64,000 bases of DNA, taken from positions 1 through 64,000 of the forward strand of contig JACWDY010000004.1 in assembly GCA_014653835.1 (NCBI GenBank), read 5' to 3'. The notes beneath the pieces were generated by a model that was not told the DNA's origin, did no database searches, and saw only the letters and a program-made list of their open reading frames with translations. Origin of the DNA: Pelagibacterales bacterium SAG-MED28 (lineage in GTDB: Bacteria; Pseudomonadota; Alphaproteobacteria; Pelagibacterales; Pelagibacteraceae). Position numbers and translations under genes: made by a program. Of this stretch, positions 47,009 to 56,950 are shown piece after piece (positions within the stretch are counted from its first letter, which is position 1; the number at the start of each line of letters is the position of its first letter).

Positions 47009-47950
47009 ATGTACGCTTTATTATTTCCAGGACAGGGCTCACAACTAGTAGGCATGGGTGTAGAATTTTATAATAATTTTGAAATTGTAAAAAAAATATT
47101 TAAAGACGCAGATGAAAAATTAAACTTTCCAATTTCTAAAATAATTTTAGAGGGACCAGAAGACAAATTGCAATTGACCAGAAATACACAACCTGCAATT
47201 CTAACAGTTAGTTATTCAATTTTTAGAGTTCTTAAAGATGAATTTAACTTTGATTTTAATTTATTTAAGTATTTTGCAGGACACTCCCTAGGTGAATATA
47301 GTGCTTTAGTCTGCTCCAATTCATTAAATTTTAAGGATGCTTTATATCTGTTACATGAGAGAGGTAAAGCAATGCAGGAAGCAGTACCAGTTGGAAAGGG
47401 CAGCATGATAGCAGTGCTCGGAATGAAACTAGATGAAATATTGGATTTATTGAAATCAAAAAAAGAAGACAAAGGAGTTTGCGAAATTGCAAATGATAAT
47501 GCAAATGGCCAAGTGATCATTAGCGGAAATAAAGAAAAAGTTGAACTCTTCCAATCACTACTAAGAGAAAAGAAAATTAAATCAATTCCACTCAAAGTAA
47601 GTGCACCATTTCATTGCTCATTGATGAAAACTGCAGCCGATATTATGAAAGATAAAATAAATAATACTAGGTTTAATAAACCTTTATATGAGATTGTAAA
47701 TAATGTAACTGCTTACCCGGAACTGAATCCCGACAAAATTAAAAGATTATTAGTTGATCAAATTTTTTCGACAGTAAAATGGAGGCAAAGCATAATTAAT
47801 ATGCAGAGAGAGGGAGTTAAAAATTATGTTGAAATAGGCCCTGGCAAGGCACTTATAGGAATGGTAAAAAGAACACTCAAAGATGTAAATTGCTTTTCAA
47901 TCAATTCAATTACTGATATTAAAAATTTTAAACATGAATTTAAAAAATAA
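47009..47950 (+). CDS. fabD: malonyl-CoA-ACP transacylase
   Basis: Transfers malonyl from CoA to acyl carrier protein to start fatty-acid elongation. It is 313 residues. LFPGQGSQLVGMG lies near 5-17, the nucleophile Ser93 is in GHSLGEYSAL, and QEAVPVGKGSMIAVLG contains conserved contacts. The catalytic histidine is in SAPFHCSLM near 200. The C-terminal 17 bases overlap fabG, so the genes are coupled. Confidence 0.96.
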   Translation: MYALLFPGQGSQLVGMGVEFYNNFEIVKKIFKDADEKLNFPISKIILEGPEDKLQLTRNTQPAILTVSYSIFRVLKDEFNFDFNLFKYFAGHSLGEYSALVCSNSLNFKDALYLLHERGKAMQEAVPVGKGSMIAVLGMKLDEILDLLKSKKEDKGVCEIANDNANGQVIISGNKEKVELFQSLLREKKIKSIPLKVSAPFHCSLMKTAADIMKDKINNTRFNKPLYEIVNNVTAYPELNPDKIKRLLVDQIFSTVKWRQSIINMQREGVKNYVEIGPGKALIGMVKRTLKDVNCFSINSITDIKNFKHEFKK

Positions 47951-48665
47951 AAAAATTTTGATTACAGGAGCCACTGGAGGAATTGGAAAATCTTTAATTA
48001 AGAAATTTAATGATTTTGGTTGTTCGATTATAGCGACCGGAACTAATGAACAAAAGCTTAACGATATTAAAAAAAACTATCCAAATGTAATAGTTGAAAA
48101 ATTTAAACTAGAGGAACATGATAAAATTGAAAATTTTGTTGAAAATATTTATAAAAAATTGGATGGGTTAGATATTTTAGTAAATAACGCAGGGATAACT
48201 TTAGACAATATTTCCATAAGATTAACAGAGGAAAATTGGAAAAAGGTTCTTGATGTAAATTTAACTTCAACTTTTTTAATGTGTAAATATTCTATAAAAA
48301 AAATGCTTAAAAATAAAATTGGAAAAATAATAAATATCACTTCAATAGTAGGTCATACAGGAAACTTAGGTCAGGCGAACTATTCAGCTTCTAAAGCAGG
48401 CATTGTGGCATTCTCAAAGAGTCTAGCAATAGAGTATGCCAAAAAAAATATTAATATTAATTGCGTTTCACCCGGATTTATAAAAACTGAAATGACAGAT
48501 AAAATAAACGATGACTTTAAAAAAATGCTAATAAGTAAAATTCCATCTGGAGATCTTGGAACTGGTGACGATGTATCAAACTGTGTAGCTTTTTTAGCGT
48601 CCGACATGGCAAGGTATATCAATGGCGAAACCATTCATGTTAATGGTGGGATGTATATGGCTTGA
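47934..48665 (+). CDS. fabG: 3-oxoacyl-[ACP] reductase
   Basis: NADPH-dependent reduction of beta-ketoacyl-ACP. It is a 243-residue short-chain dehydrogenase with TGATGGIGKS (residues 11-20) for cofactor binding, LVNNAG near 82-87, and the catalytic Ser137, Tyr150 and Lys154 in INITSIVGH and NYSASKAG. SPGFIKTEMT and INGETIHVNGGMYMA complete the FabG pattern. It lies between fabD and acpP, the usual order. Confidence 0.96.
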   Translation: MNLKNKKILITGATGGIGKSLIKKFNDFGCSIIATGTNEQKLNDIKKNYPNVIVEKFKLEEHDKIENFVENIYKKLDGLDILVNNAGITLDNISIRLTEENWKKVLDVNLTSTFLMCKYSIKKMLKNKIGKIINITSIVGHTGNLGQANYSASKAGIVAFSKSLAIEYAKKNININCVSPGFIKTEMTDKINDDFKKMLISKIPSGDLGTGDDVSNCVAFLASDMARYINGETIHVNGGMYMA

Positions 48666-48716
48666 CAATTCTTATTAATAATCTATTAAGAAAATATATA
48701 TTTAAGAAAGGATTTC

Positions 48717-48956
48717 ATGTCAGAAGATATTAAAGGAAAAATAAAAAAAATAGTTGCCGATCATTTAGGTATTGATGAGGAGAAAGTAACCGAAGAAGCA
48801 AGCTTTATTGATGATCTTGGGGCAGATAGCTTAGATACAGTTGAGTTAGTAATGGCTTTCGAGGAAGAATTTGGCTCAGAAATATCAGATAGCGAAGCAG
48901 AAAAAATTTTAACAGTTGGCGATGCAATTAAGTTTATTGAAAGTAAATCGAGCTAA
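48717..48956 (+). CDS. acpP: acyl carrier protein
   Basis: 79-residue acidic protein that carries fatty-acid intermediates on a phosphopantetheine arm. The attachment site is Ser38 in [30 protein letters not shown] precedes the ATG, one of the better ribosome binding sites here, as expected for an abundant protein. gmk follows after 26 bases. The usual next genes of alphaproteobacteria (fabF, mltG, a YicC-like gene) are not here. Confidence 0.97.
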   Translation: MSEDIKGKIKKIVADHLGIDEEKVTEEASFIDDLGADSLDTVELVMAFEEEFGSEISDSEAEKILTVGDAIKFIESKSS

Positions 48957-48982
48957 AGTTTAAAGATTCAATAAAAGTATTT

Positions 48983-49585
48983 ATGAAAATTAGTGGGGAA
49001 AATATAATGATAATTTTATCATCCCCATCCGGTGTTGGAAAAACTACTTTAACAAAAAAACTACAACAAAAATACCAAAACATTAATATTTCAGTATCAC
49101 ATACAACAAGATCACCAAGATCAAATGAGGTAGATGGTGTAGATTACAATTTTGTTTCAAAAAAGAAATTTGAAGAGATGATTAACCAGAACGAGTTCTA
49201 TGAATATGCTAAAATTTTTGAAAATTATTACGGAACATCAAAAAAAAACGTGAACAAAATACTAAAAAAGAATGACATTATATTTGATATTGACTGGCAA
49301 GGCACGAAACAATTATCAGATTACAAAAATTCAAATATAATTAAGCTATTCTTGATAACAGATAGTAAAAATGAATTAAAAAGAAGGTTATTAAAAAGAG
49401 ACCAAAATACAAAAGAAGAAGTAGAAAAGAGGTACAATTCATTTAACGAAGATATTATGCATTGGAAAGATTACGATTATATAATTATTAATAAAAACCT
49501 CGAAGTATGTTTTAATCATATAGAAAAAATTATTCAAAATTTTAAAAAAAATTATTTTTCTTCAAACAATTCAGTTATTTTATAG
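48983..49585 (+). CDS. gmk: guanylate kinase
   Basis: Phosphorylates GMP to GDP. The 200-residue protein has the P-loop ILSSPSGVGKTTL near 11-23, the GMP-binding SHTTRSPRSNEVDGVDYNFVS near 37-57 and DIDWQGTKQL near 101-110. ATG 48983 gives an eight-residue leader. ATG 49007 (MIILSSPSG) has GGGGAA about 8 bases upstream and is a credible alternative. The last 34 bases overlap rsmA on the opposite strand, the longest convergent overlap in the window. Confidence 0.94.
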   Translation: MKISGENIMIILSSPSGVGKTTLTKKLQQKYQNINISVSHTTRSPRSNEVDGVDYNFVSKKKFEEMINQNEFYEYAKIFENYYGTSKKNVNKILKKNDIIFDIDWQGTKQLSDYKNSNIIKLFLITDSKNELKRRLLKRDQNTKEEVEKRYNSFNEDIMHWKDYDYIIINKNLEVCFNHIEKIIQNFKKNYFSSNNSVIL

Positions 49586-50328
49586 TAAATTTCAGGATGT
49601 ATTTCTTCTGGTCTTAAATTAAGTTTTAACTTTGGGATTTGAGTAAGTTTCTCTTTATTAAGTATTTTTTTTATATTTTTATTTATCATTTTTCTTTTAT
49701 TAGAAAATAAAATATTCGTGACCTTCTCTAAATTATCTATTTGTTTAATATTAAATTTATTTGTTTTTTTAATTTTGAAATGTATCACCATAGAGGTTAC
49801 CTTAGGTTTTGGAAAAAAACAATTTGAAGAGACTAAAAATTTTTTTAAAACATATAATTTGAGGTTTGTTATAATTGATAACCTACCGTAACTTTTAGAT
49901 TTAAACTGACCTATTATTTTTTCACCTAATTCCTTTTGAAACATCAAAACTAAATCATCAATTATAAATTTTGAACTTAAATTTTTTAATATTTTTACAA
50001 GTATTTGAGAGGAAATGTTGTAAGGTAAATTCCCTAAAATTATTAATTTATCTTTTTTTATTTTTGTTAAATCAAATTTTAAAATATCTGAACATATAAT
50101 TTTAATTGATTTATCAGATGAATATTTTTTTTTTAAGAAAGAAATTAATTGATCGTCTTTCTCTATTAAAGTTAAAGATTTAGGTTTTTTTTTTAGTATT
50201 TCCTCTGTTAAAGCACCATTGCCAGGCCCAATCTCTAAAACATTTTTATTCTTAAAATTTATTAGATTACATATTTTTTTAGTAATATTTCTATCTATAA
50301 GAAAGTTTTGACCTAATGATTTTTTCAT
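49552..50328 (-). CDS. rsmA: 16S rRNA dimethyladenosine transferase
   Basis: RsmA/KsgA dimethylates two adjacent adenines near the 3' end of 16S rRNA, a late 30S maturation step. It is 258 residues. SLGQNFLIDRNITKKIC near 3-19, the SAM motif VLEIGPGNGALTEEIL near 35-50 and the catalytic NLPYNISSQIL near 100-110 identify it. It is the last gene of the lptF-lptG-lptD-surA-pdxA-rsmA unit, an order common in proteobacteria. pdxA ends 4 bases upstream. Confidence 0.95.
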   Translation of the reverse strand: MKKSLGQNFLIDRNITKKICNLINFKNKNVLEIGPGNGALTEEILKKKPKSLTLIEKDDQLISFLKKKYSSDKSIKIICSDILKFDLTKIKKDKLIILGNLPYNISSQILVKILKNLSSKFIIDDLVLMFQKELGEKIIGQFKSKSYGRLSIITNLKLYVLKKFLVSSNCFFPKPKVTSMVIHFKIKKTNKFNIKQIDNLEKVTNILFSNKRKMINKNIKKILNKEKLTQIPKLKLNLRPEEIHPEIYYKITELFEEK

Positions 50329-50332
50329 AAAA

Positions 50333-51298
50333 TCATTTGGAATCTTTAATGTATTTTATACATTTTAATAAACTTATTGGATTTGATTTTTTTAGCAAAA
50401 TTTTGTCATTAGCTACGCCATGATCGGGAGAAACCCTAACGTATTTTAATCCTAAAGTTAAATTTATTGCGTCAAATTTAAATAAAGCTTTGAAAGGTGA
50501 AAGAACTTGATCATGGTACATACCTACAATTATGTCGTATTTTTTATAATCATTAATAAAAATAGTGTCCGATGCGAAAGGACCCTTTAAATCAATATTA
50601 AATTTTTGAATGTAATTTACAGCAGGTATAATTATTTTATATTCCTCTGATAATTTTCTTAGTTCCCCGTTATGTGGGTTTAACCCAAGTAGTGCAATTT
50701 TAGGTTTTTTTGAAAATTTTGCTTTGTACCACTTATTAATTGTTCTAACTTTTTTTACTATTATTCTCCTTTTAATTCTCTTAGATATTGACTTGATATC
50801 TACATGAGTGGTTATAGGTGATACCATTAAATTATTACTTTTAATCACCATTACTTCTGAATCATCTTTAATTGAGCATTTAGATGCAAAATATTCGGTT
50901 ACGCCAACATGTTTTTTTTTTAATAGTTCTTTATTAATTGGACAATTAATAATTCCAGCAACATTTTTTTGGAGGCCTAATTTGTGCGCCAAATTTAAAG
51001 AGTCCCAAACAAATTTTGTAGCTGACTTTTTGGGTACTTTAAAAGGGTCTTTAAATCTTAAATCAATATTTAAAATTTTAATAGTATTTTTAATTTTGAA
51101 ATGACTAGAAATATTGTCTACTCTTTTCAAACTAATATTATAATTTAACTTTCTAAATTGTGCGCTTAATAAATCGAAATTAGATATTAAAAATAGATCA
51201 CTTTTAGTACTGTTGGTTAATTTTTTCCAAGATTTATAAATTAATTCAGAATTTATACTATTAGGATCACCTGTCACAAGAATAATTTTTTTTCTCAT
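50333..51298 (-). CDS. pdxA: 4-hydroxythreonine-4-phosphate dehydrogenase
   Basis: Acts in the DXP-dependent route to pyridoxal phosphate. It is 321 residues. Motifs are LVTGDPNSINSELIYKSW near 7-24 (diverged from the usual GDPAGIG), ITTHVDIKSI with the metal-binding His near 164-173, LGLNPHNGE near 205-213, SDTIF, YHDQVLSPFK near 260-269 and RVSPDHGVA near 289-297. All catalytic-region histidines are present. The start overlaps the surA stop by one base. Confidence 0.92.
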   Translation of the reverse strand: MRKKIILVTGDPNSINSELIYKSWKKLTNSTKSDLFLISNFDLLSAQFRKLNYNISLKRVDNISSHFKIKNTIKILNIDLRFKDPFKVPKKSATKFVWDSLNLAHKLGLQKNVAGIINCPINKELLKKKHVGVTEYFASKCSIKDDSEVMVIKSNNLMVSPITTHVDIKSISKRIKRRIIVKKVRTINKWYKAKFSKKPKIALLGLNPHNGELRKLSEEYKIIIPAVNYIQKFNIDLKGPFASDTIFINDYKKYDIIVGMYHDQVLSPFKALFKFDAINLTLGLKYVRVSPDHGVANDKILLKKSNPISLLKCIKYIKDSK

Positions 51299-52224
51299 TA
51301 GTAATATTCTATTAAATGTTCGTTTCGAAGCTTTGACAAGTAACTATTTGAATATAAATTAAATATTTCATTCTTTTTTGTATTAATTAGATTTCTTTTT
51401 AAATTTTCTTTATCAATTTCATTTGCTGAAACTTTTCTTTCATCGTTTAATTTTAAAAATAATATACTATTTGGCTTAATTATCGGCTCACTAATTTGAC
51501 CTAGCTTAAGTTTATTAATAATATTAAAAATTTCTTTTGATAAAGAGTTCGAACTAATCCAACCCAAATTCCCTTTATTAGAGGAAGAGCTTGAGTTGCT
51601 GAATTTCAGAGCAGTGTCTTCAAACCCGTTCTTATCAATCTCTAGTAAAATTTTAGATATTACTGTATCATTTTCTTTATTATTATGAAAAATTTCTATT
51701 TCTGATAAATTAATTTCTTTCAATTCTAAATTAGCTTCAATTATTTTTTCAATTTCTTCGTCGTTAGTCTGATGATCAATTTCTATTTTCCTTGAATATT
51801 TTTTATATATGAATTCTCGCCATTCTAATTCAGTAGTTATTTCTTCTACAAAATAATCAAAATTTATACTAAAAGTTGTAAATTTTTTTTTTAGATTTTC
51901 AATATTATTTCCAGACAATTGATTTAAGTATAAATTTACTTTTTCTTTATCTAATTTAATTTTATAATTATTTAGTTCAATTTGTTTTAATCTTAAGATA
52001 ATTAAATTTTCTAATGTTTGAGATTTAATCAAATCAATATTTTTCTGATTTATATCTTTATTTGAATTAATGAGGGTTGTTAATATCTTATTTTTAACTT
52101 CATAATTAGTTATAACTTTGTTACCAACTTTAACAACTATTGTATTAACAGTAGAAGCATCAGATTTTTCAAAAATTAATGTAATACTTAAAGCAAAACA
52201 AATAAAAAAAAAAATTTTTTTCAT
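51298..52224 (-). CDS. surA: periplasmic chaperone/peptidyl-prolyl isomerase, SurA-like
   Basis: 308 residues with a signal peptide (cleaved near SDA, residue 23), an N-terminal SurA helical domain (about 30-165) and one parvulin domain (about 170-275, KEINLSEIEIFHNN to KLGQISEPIIKP, containing the GNLGWIS signature). E. coli SurA has two parvulin domains, so this is a shortened form. It helps fold outer-membrane beta-barrels and is co-transcribed with lptD, a known SurA client. Confidence 0.85.
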   Translation of the reverse strand: MKKIFFFICFALSITLIFEKSDASTVNTIVVKVGNKVITNYEVKNKILTTLINSNKDINQKNIDLIKSQTLENLIILRLKQIELNNYKIKLDKEKVNLYLNQLSGNNIENLKKKFTTFSINFDYFVEEITTELEWREFIYKKYSRKIEIDHQTNDEEIEKIIEANLELKEINLSEIEIFHNNKENDTVISKILLEIDKNGFEDTALKFSNSSSSSNKGNLGWISSNSLSKEIFNIINKLKLGQISEPIIKPNSILFLKLNDERKVSANEIDKENLKRNLINTKKNEIFNLYSNSYLSKLRNEHLIEYY

Positions 52225-54623
52225 TAATCGAGTTTAGGACTATTAATATTAGCGAATGGCACAAGTGTTAATTTAAACATTAAGGAGTTTTCCGCCTCTA
52301 ATTCGGAATCATTATAAAATTCTCTACGGTAAACAAGACCAGCACGTAGGCAATCATTTATGTATTCATAACTTAAATTATAAAATTCTGAAGAGTTGGT
52401 AACCAAATTTCTTTTATTTTTAAAAGATAAAAGTCCTTTATCTTTATTTTTTAAATTTAATTCGGTTTTGAAGTAGTCTTGATTGCCTATATGTTTTTTT
52501 TCACTTAAATAATCCAAATCCATACTAAAAGAGTTGTAAACATATTTTGTACCAATTTCATTGTAATTTATATCATTGTAATTTTGATCTATTGAAAAAT
52601 TATGTTGAAGTTCAAAATTTTCGTTGAATTTGTAATTATTTGATCCTACTAAATCAGACAGCTTCTCATTTAAACTTGTCTTATCTGGCATTTTATTATT
52701 TTGTCTTTCATTAATTACTTGCGCAAGTGAAAAATTAAATTTCTCAAAATTATTTTTATTTTTAATTTTGTAATTAAATCCTATAGTTCCGCTTAAACCA
52801 GTCTCATAGTTATTAATATCAGAAATTCTATTCATACTAAAAGCATTTGAAGGGTTAAGCCTTGTGCCACTTGACTCCTTTCTCATACTTCCGGGAGCTA
52901 GACGAACTAGCATTTTCGGTTTTAAAAGATGTTTAGCATTATCACTATTTTTTTGAAAATTTATTTCTGAAAGTATTCCTAATGCACTATAAACCTCAAC
53001 AGTAGTTTCATCTTTGTAGATATCAATATTTTTACTTTCATAATTAATATTTTTAATATTTGCCATTATTTTAGTGCTTAACCCATTATTTAATTTAATC
53101 TCATTTGAATTTAGATCAATGTCATTAACGAGAAAATTAGTTAACTTATTAGTGTCGTAATTATGTAATTTATAAATTGAACTTAATTCTATACTTTCAA
53201 ATTTTTCGTTTGAGAGTAAATTTTTATTCAAAGTTAATTCAGGTAAAATATACTCATATTTATCATTATAATTATTTTTTAATGTTTCATAAACACTAGC
53301 ATTAAAGCCAAAAAATAAATCATCTTTAACATGAGTGGAATTAATTGATTTTTCTAAGTTATCAATATTGTAGTCTACTAAATTAGATTTAATTTTGTAT
53401 AATTTAAGATATTTATCATCCGAAATTTCTTGCATGGAAAGGTTTAAAGTATTCTCAAAATTATTTTTACTTCTGAAATTTTTTACAAATTTTCCAAAAA
53501 AATGAGATTTATCACCTTTAGTTTTAGACTCACTTGTATTTTTATACCCCGCGGTATAACCAAAATCAGTTAACAAATTAGAATTTTTGAAAGCTTGATT
53601 ATACTCACCAAAAAACAAAGGATTTTCCGAAACATATAACCTATTTGTAAAAGTAAAATTTTTGTCTAATCCTAAATCAAAAAAATATGGTACAGATACA
53701 GCGCTACCTAAATTTTTTGAGTCGTACATTGTGGGCGGTAGAAAACCAGATCTTCTATCAACAGTTGGATCTGGGTGGGAAAGATATGGGAAGTAAAATA
53801 TTGGTATATCAAAAAACTTCACTAAAGCATTCTTATAGTAAATCGTTTTTTTAAGATTATCATGTAGCATCTGTTTTGATTGTATAGTCCAAGGAGGACA
53901 ACCATCATTTTGTCTATACCCGCATAATGTAAAAATACTTTTGTCAAATCTGCTTTTTTCTTTTTTTATATTAACAGTATTAGAAAATACTCTTGGATTA
54001 TTTCTATCATCAACTTTAAAATTTTTTGCATTTAAAAATGCTTTAGAATCTGTCCCTAAAATTTCCTTTTCTTTTGTGTCTATATAAATTTGAGTTAATT
54101 CATAATTATTGTTTTCTTTATCTTGAATTTTAATAAGTCCAATTGATTTGAAAATTTTTTTTTCATCATGATATTCAAAATTGTCTAGAAAAATTTTGTT
54201 TCCATCTTCATCCTCTAATATAGATTTTTTATCAGATTTTATTATTTTATCTTTATTATTTAATGTAAAATCTTCACCAACTAGAATATATTTTTCTCCA
54301 GTTTCAATTATTGTTTTTCCTTTTGTTTTAAGAATCTTTGTATCTTCAAAATATTCAGCATAATCTGCTTTTATAATATTTTTTTTATCATCTGTGACCA
54401 AAATATTATCTTTTATTACCATAAAACTTTTTTTTTTAGAATATTCTACAAATTCACTTTCTATAGTTTTGTTTTCTGTTTTAACAACAACCTCTTTTTT
54501 AAAAATTGAGACTTCCCTGATCTTATCTATTGAAACATTTTTTGCAGAAATAGAAATATCTTCAGCAAAAACATTGCTGGAAAAATAAATAAAAAAAAAA
54601 AATATTTTAAAATTATTTTTCAT
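52224..54623 (-). CDS. lptD: LPS-assembly protein LptD
   Basis: Outer-membrane barrel that with LptE inserts LPS into the outer leaflet. It is 799 residues. A signal peptide (ending SSNVFA near residue 20) is followed by an OstA-like beta-jellyroll (about 22-200). PWTIQSKQMLHDNLKKTIYYKNALVKFFDIPIFYFPYLSHPDPTVDRRSGFLPP near 245-300 is the highly conserved LptD junction. The rest is barrel strands. Cysteines at the junction (TLCGYRQNDGCPPW) and near the end (NDCLRAG) could form disulfides. Its 5' end overlaps lptG by 11 bases. Confidence 0.93.
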   Translation of the reverse strand: MKNNFKIFFFFIYFSSNVFAEDISISAKNVSIDKIREVSIFKKEVVVKTENKTIESEFVEYSKKKSFMVIKDNILVTDDKKNIIKADYAEYFEDTKILKTKGKTIIETGEKYILVGEDFTLNNKDKIIKSDKKSILEDEDGNKIFLDNFEYHDEKKIFKSIGLIKIQDKENNNYELTQIYIDTKEKEILGTDSKAFLNAKNFKVDDRNNPRVFSNTVNIKKEKSRFDKSIFTLCGYRQNDGCPPWTIQSKQMLHDNLKKTIYYKNALVKFFDIPIFYFPYLSHPDPTVDRRSGFLPPTMYDSKNLGSAVSVPYFFDLGLDKNFTFTNRLYVSENPLFFGEYNQAFKNSNLLTDFGYTAGYKNTSESKTKGDKSHFFGKFVKNFRSKNNFENTLNLSMQEISDDKYLKLYKIKSNLVDYNIDNLEKSINSTHVKDDLFFGFNASVYETLKNNYNDKYEYILPELTLNKNLLSNEKFESIELSSIYKLHNYDTNKLTNFLVNDIDLNSNEIKLNNGLSTKIMANIKNINYESKNIDIYKDETTVEVYSALGILSEINFQKNSDNAKHLLKPKMLVRLAPGSMRKESSGTRLNPSNAFSMNRISDINNYETGLSGTIGFNYKIKNKNNFEKFNFSLAQVINERQNNKMPDKTSLNEKLSDLVGSNNYKFNENFELQHNFSIDQNYNDINYNEIGTKYVYNSFSMDLDYLSEKKHIGNQDYFKTELNLKNKDKGLLSFKNKRNLVTNSSEFYNLSYEYINDCLRAGLVYRREFYNDSELEAENSLMFKLTLVPFANINSPKLD

Positions 54624-55701
54624 TTATTTGAATAACTCCAATGATTGTGAAAAAGCTTAAGGCTATTATAGGTGTCCAAATAGACAAGATTAGAGGAATT
54701 CTGTCTGTTTTACCAAGAGCAAAAGAGAGATCTTTAAAGTAATATATTAAAACGGTTAAAATTAAACCAATAATGATGAATCTCACATTTTCAGAACTTT
54801 TCATTGTGTGTAAAGTTAGAATTGAGGCTAAAGCGGTCATCAAAAATAAATAAAAAGGTAACGTCATCATTGAATGCAAACTTTCTTTCAATATTTGTTT
54901 ATTATAACCACTATCTTGCATTTTACTAAAACTAGTTAATATTTCAAAGAAAGATAATGTGTCCGAGTTATTAAATAAATTGATGATTTTGTCATAATTA
55001 TAAATAGACTTAATTTTATAAACGTCTAGGTCTTCCTGTTTAACTACAGCCCCCTCAAACGCAAAAATTTTAACGTCTTCTAGTATCCATATGTTAGATT
55101 TTATATTAGCTTTTTTTGAGATAATTTTTCTTTTTATATTAAAATTTTTATTTAATTCAAAAATTTTAATTTCAAAAATATTATTATCTTCTAAAGTCTT
55201 TGCGGTAATAATTCTTTCTCTATTGTTGAAAATATCTTTAATCCAAAGCCCATTTTTATTAAAGGTCACTAAATGGTCTATGTCGCGAGCATAGTTTGAT
55301 TTTGTTTTTTCATAATATTTAACAAGAGAAGAAGTAATTGGATTTATTAAGAATAACACCAACCATCCTAAACAAAAAGAAGTTAGAGCTAAAATCGAAA
55401 AAATTTTCAAATTTGAATAACCATAAATTTTTAGAGTTAGTAAATCTTTATTATTTCTTATTTTTACCATGAACCATATACTCGAGATAAATATTATAAA
55501 TGGGAGCAATTTAATTATTAAGCTAGGGACAAAAATACTTGTAAGTAAAAAGGGCATTAAAATATTTACGTTAGTATTTTTAAAAAATTCAACTTCTTCA
55601 AATAAATTTAAAATTACACCAAAACAGTAAAACACAAGCAAAACAATAGTAAAATTTTTTAAAAAGTTTTTTAAAAGATAGTTAAAAATTATATTATTCA
55701 T
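54613..55701 (-). CDS. lptG: LPS export ABC transporter permease LptG
   Basis: 362 residues of the YjgP/YjgQ family: three helices near the N-terminus (about 15-35, 50-78 and 100-122), a periplasmic beta-jellyroll (about 130-270) and three C-terminal helices. With LptF and the LptB ATPase it extracts LPS from the inner membrane. I call it LptG because it is second in the lptF-lptG order and next to lptD. lptB is not in the window. Confidence 0.88.
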   Translation of the reverse strand: MNNIIFNYLLKNFLKNFTIVLLVFYCFGVILNLFEEVEFFKNTNVNILMPFLLTSIFVPSLIIKLLPFIIFISSIWFMVKIRNNKDLLTLKIYGYSNLKIFSILALTSFCLGWLVLFLINPITSSLVKYYEKTKSNYARDIDHLVTFNKNGLWIKDIFNNRERIITAKTLEDNNIFEIKIFELNKNFNIKRKIISKKANIKSNIWILEDVKIFAFEGAVVKQEDLDVYKIKSIYNYDKIINLFNNSDTLSFFEILTSFSKMQDSGYNKQILKESLHSMMTLPFYLFLMTALASILTLHTMKSSENVRFIIIGLILTVLIYYFKDLSFALGKTDRIPLILSIWTPIIALSFFTIIGVIQINEK

Positions 55702-55704
55702 TTT

Positions 55705-56814
55705 TTATTTAGACGATTTATGATTAATTATTGGGTATAACGATATGAATAACATTACTGGCATCATAAGAAAAAAAGATCTTAAAAGTGCATTAGTACC
55801 AGTATATTTTATTATCAATTCTAGAAGTATTAATAAAATAAAACTATAGATAAATATAAAAAATTGATTTGAAAAAAAATTTTTTTTCTTAAATAATAAG
55901 AATGAACAAATTAATGAAATTACTGGAATATATAACGGCAAAATTATACGTCTTATCAAAATTGGTATTATTTCTTTTTTTGTCTCATTGTCGCAAATTT
56001 TTAAATCTATATTTTTATTTATAAAACAATTTAAAAGTTTAAAAGTCGATGTTTCTTGTAATTTATAATCTTTAATTACAGTTGTATTAAGTCTATTTAG
56101 ATCGATATTTAATTCCGAAAATGTAATTAATTCATTTTCTTCAGAATTTTTTTTATGTGATATTATTTGTCCATTAATTAAAAATAATGATTTATTATTT
56201 ACAAATCCTTTTTCAGCAATTATTGAAGTATCTCCAACATTTTTTACACTAGAAGAAAAGTTTTTTAAATTGTTACTAGTATCGTGTAAGAAAATATTTT
56301 TAATTTCATTATTTATTTTTTTTTCAACAAAAAAAGTAAGGCCCTTGAATGAATCTGAAAATTGTTGAGGCCTAACAGTAGGTAAAAATGAGTTATATTG
56401 ACTTTGACTTAATAAGTATCTTGATTTGTTTAAAGCTAGTGGTGTTAAGTAAATAGAAAAAATAAAATAGAAAAATGTTACAATTAAAGATGAATACAAC
56501 AGCAAATTAGTGATTTTAATTTTTTTGACACCTGCTGTCCACAAAATGATAAATTCACTATTATTATTGTGTTTTATTATAAAAATAGCAATAGAAACTA
56601 AGAAAGCGAGAGGAAAAAATTTTGGCGCTAAACCAAAGATATTTAATATTGAATATTGAAAATATATAGATAGCGAATAGCCGCTATCAACTATTAATTC
56701 TAAAAAGTTTACCGCTCTTACCGTAAAAGCAATTATAGATAGCCCAAATACTATAGTTAAAAATGTTTTTAAAATTTCTAACAGGTAGTTATTGTAAATT
56801 TTGTTTTGAAGCAT
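55705..56814 (-). CDS. lptF: LPS export ABC transporter permease LptF
   Basis: 369 residues with the same six-helix plus periplasmic jellyroll layout as its neighbour. LDLNRLNTTVIKDYKLQETSTFKLLN near 230-260 and PILIRRIILPLYIPVISLICSFLLF near 280-305 are typical. It is first gene of the minus-strand lptF-lptG-lptD-surA-pdxA-rsmA unit, so its promoter lies in the 136 bases shared with divergent pepA. Confidence 0.88.
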   Translation of the reverse strand: MLQNKIYNNYLLEILKTFLTIVFGLSIIAFTVRAVNFLELIVDSGYSLSIYFQYSILNIFGLAPKFFPLAFLVSIAIFIIKHNNNSEFIILWTAGVKKIKITNLLLYSSLIVTFFYFIFSIYLTPLALNKSRYLLSQSQYNSFLPTVRPQQFSDSFKGLTFFVEKKINNEIKNIFLHDTSNNLKNFSSSVKNVGDTSIIAEKGFVNNKSLFLINGQIISHKKNSEENELITFSELNIDLNRLNTTVIKDYKLQETSTFKLLNCFINKNIDLKICDNETKKEIIPILIRRIILPLYIPVISLICSFLLFKKKNFFSNQFFIFIYSFILLILLELIIKYTGTNALLRSFFLMMPVMLFISLYPIINHKSSK

Positions 56815-56950
56815 TGGAATATAATGTATATAGATAATGCATTCGCATAGTTAATTCAACTTAAGAGTGAATAATGACAAAATTACCTTTGAAAAATCAT
56901 GCGTTTGAACTTATAAAGCCTTAATTATACTAAGGAGCATTTAAAATTTC

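Noticed and set aside
56874-56924. 16-codon ORF upstream of pepA (MTKLPLKNHAFELIKP)
   Set aside because: It has a start and stop but no ribosome binding site, coupling or attenuator hairpin. Such a short frame is expected by chance.
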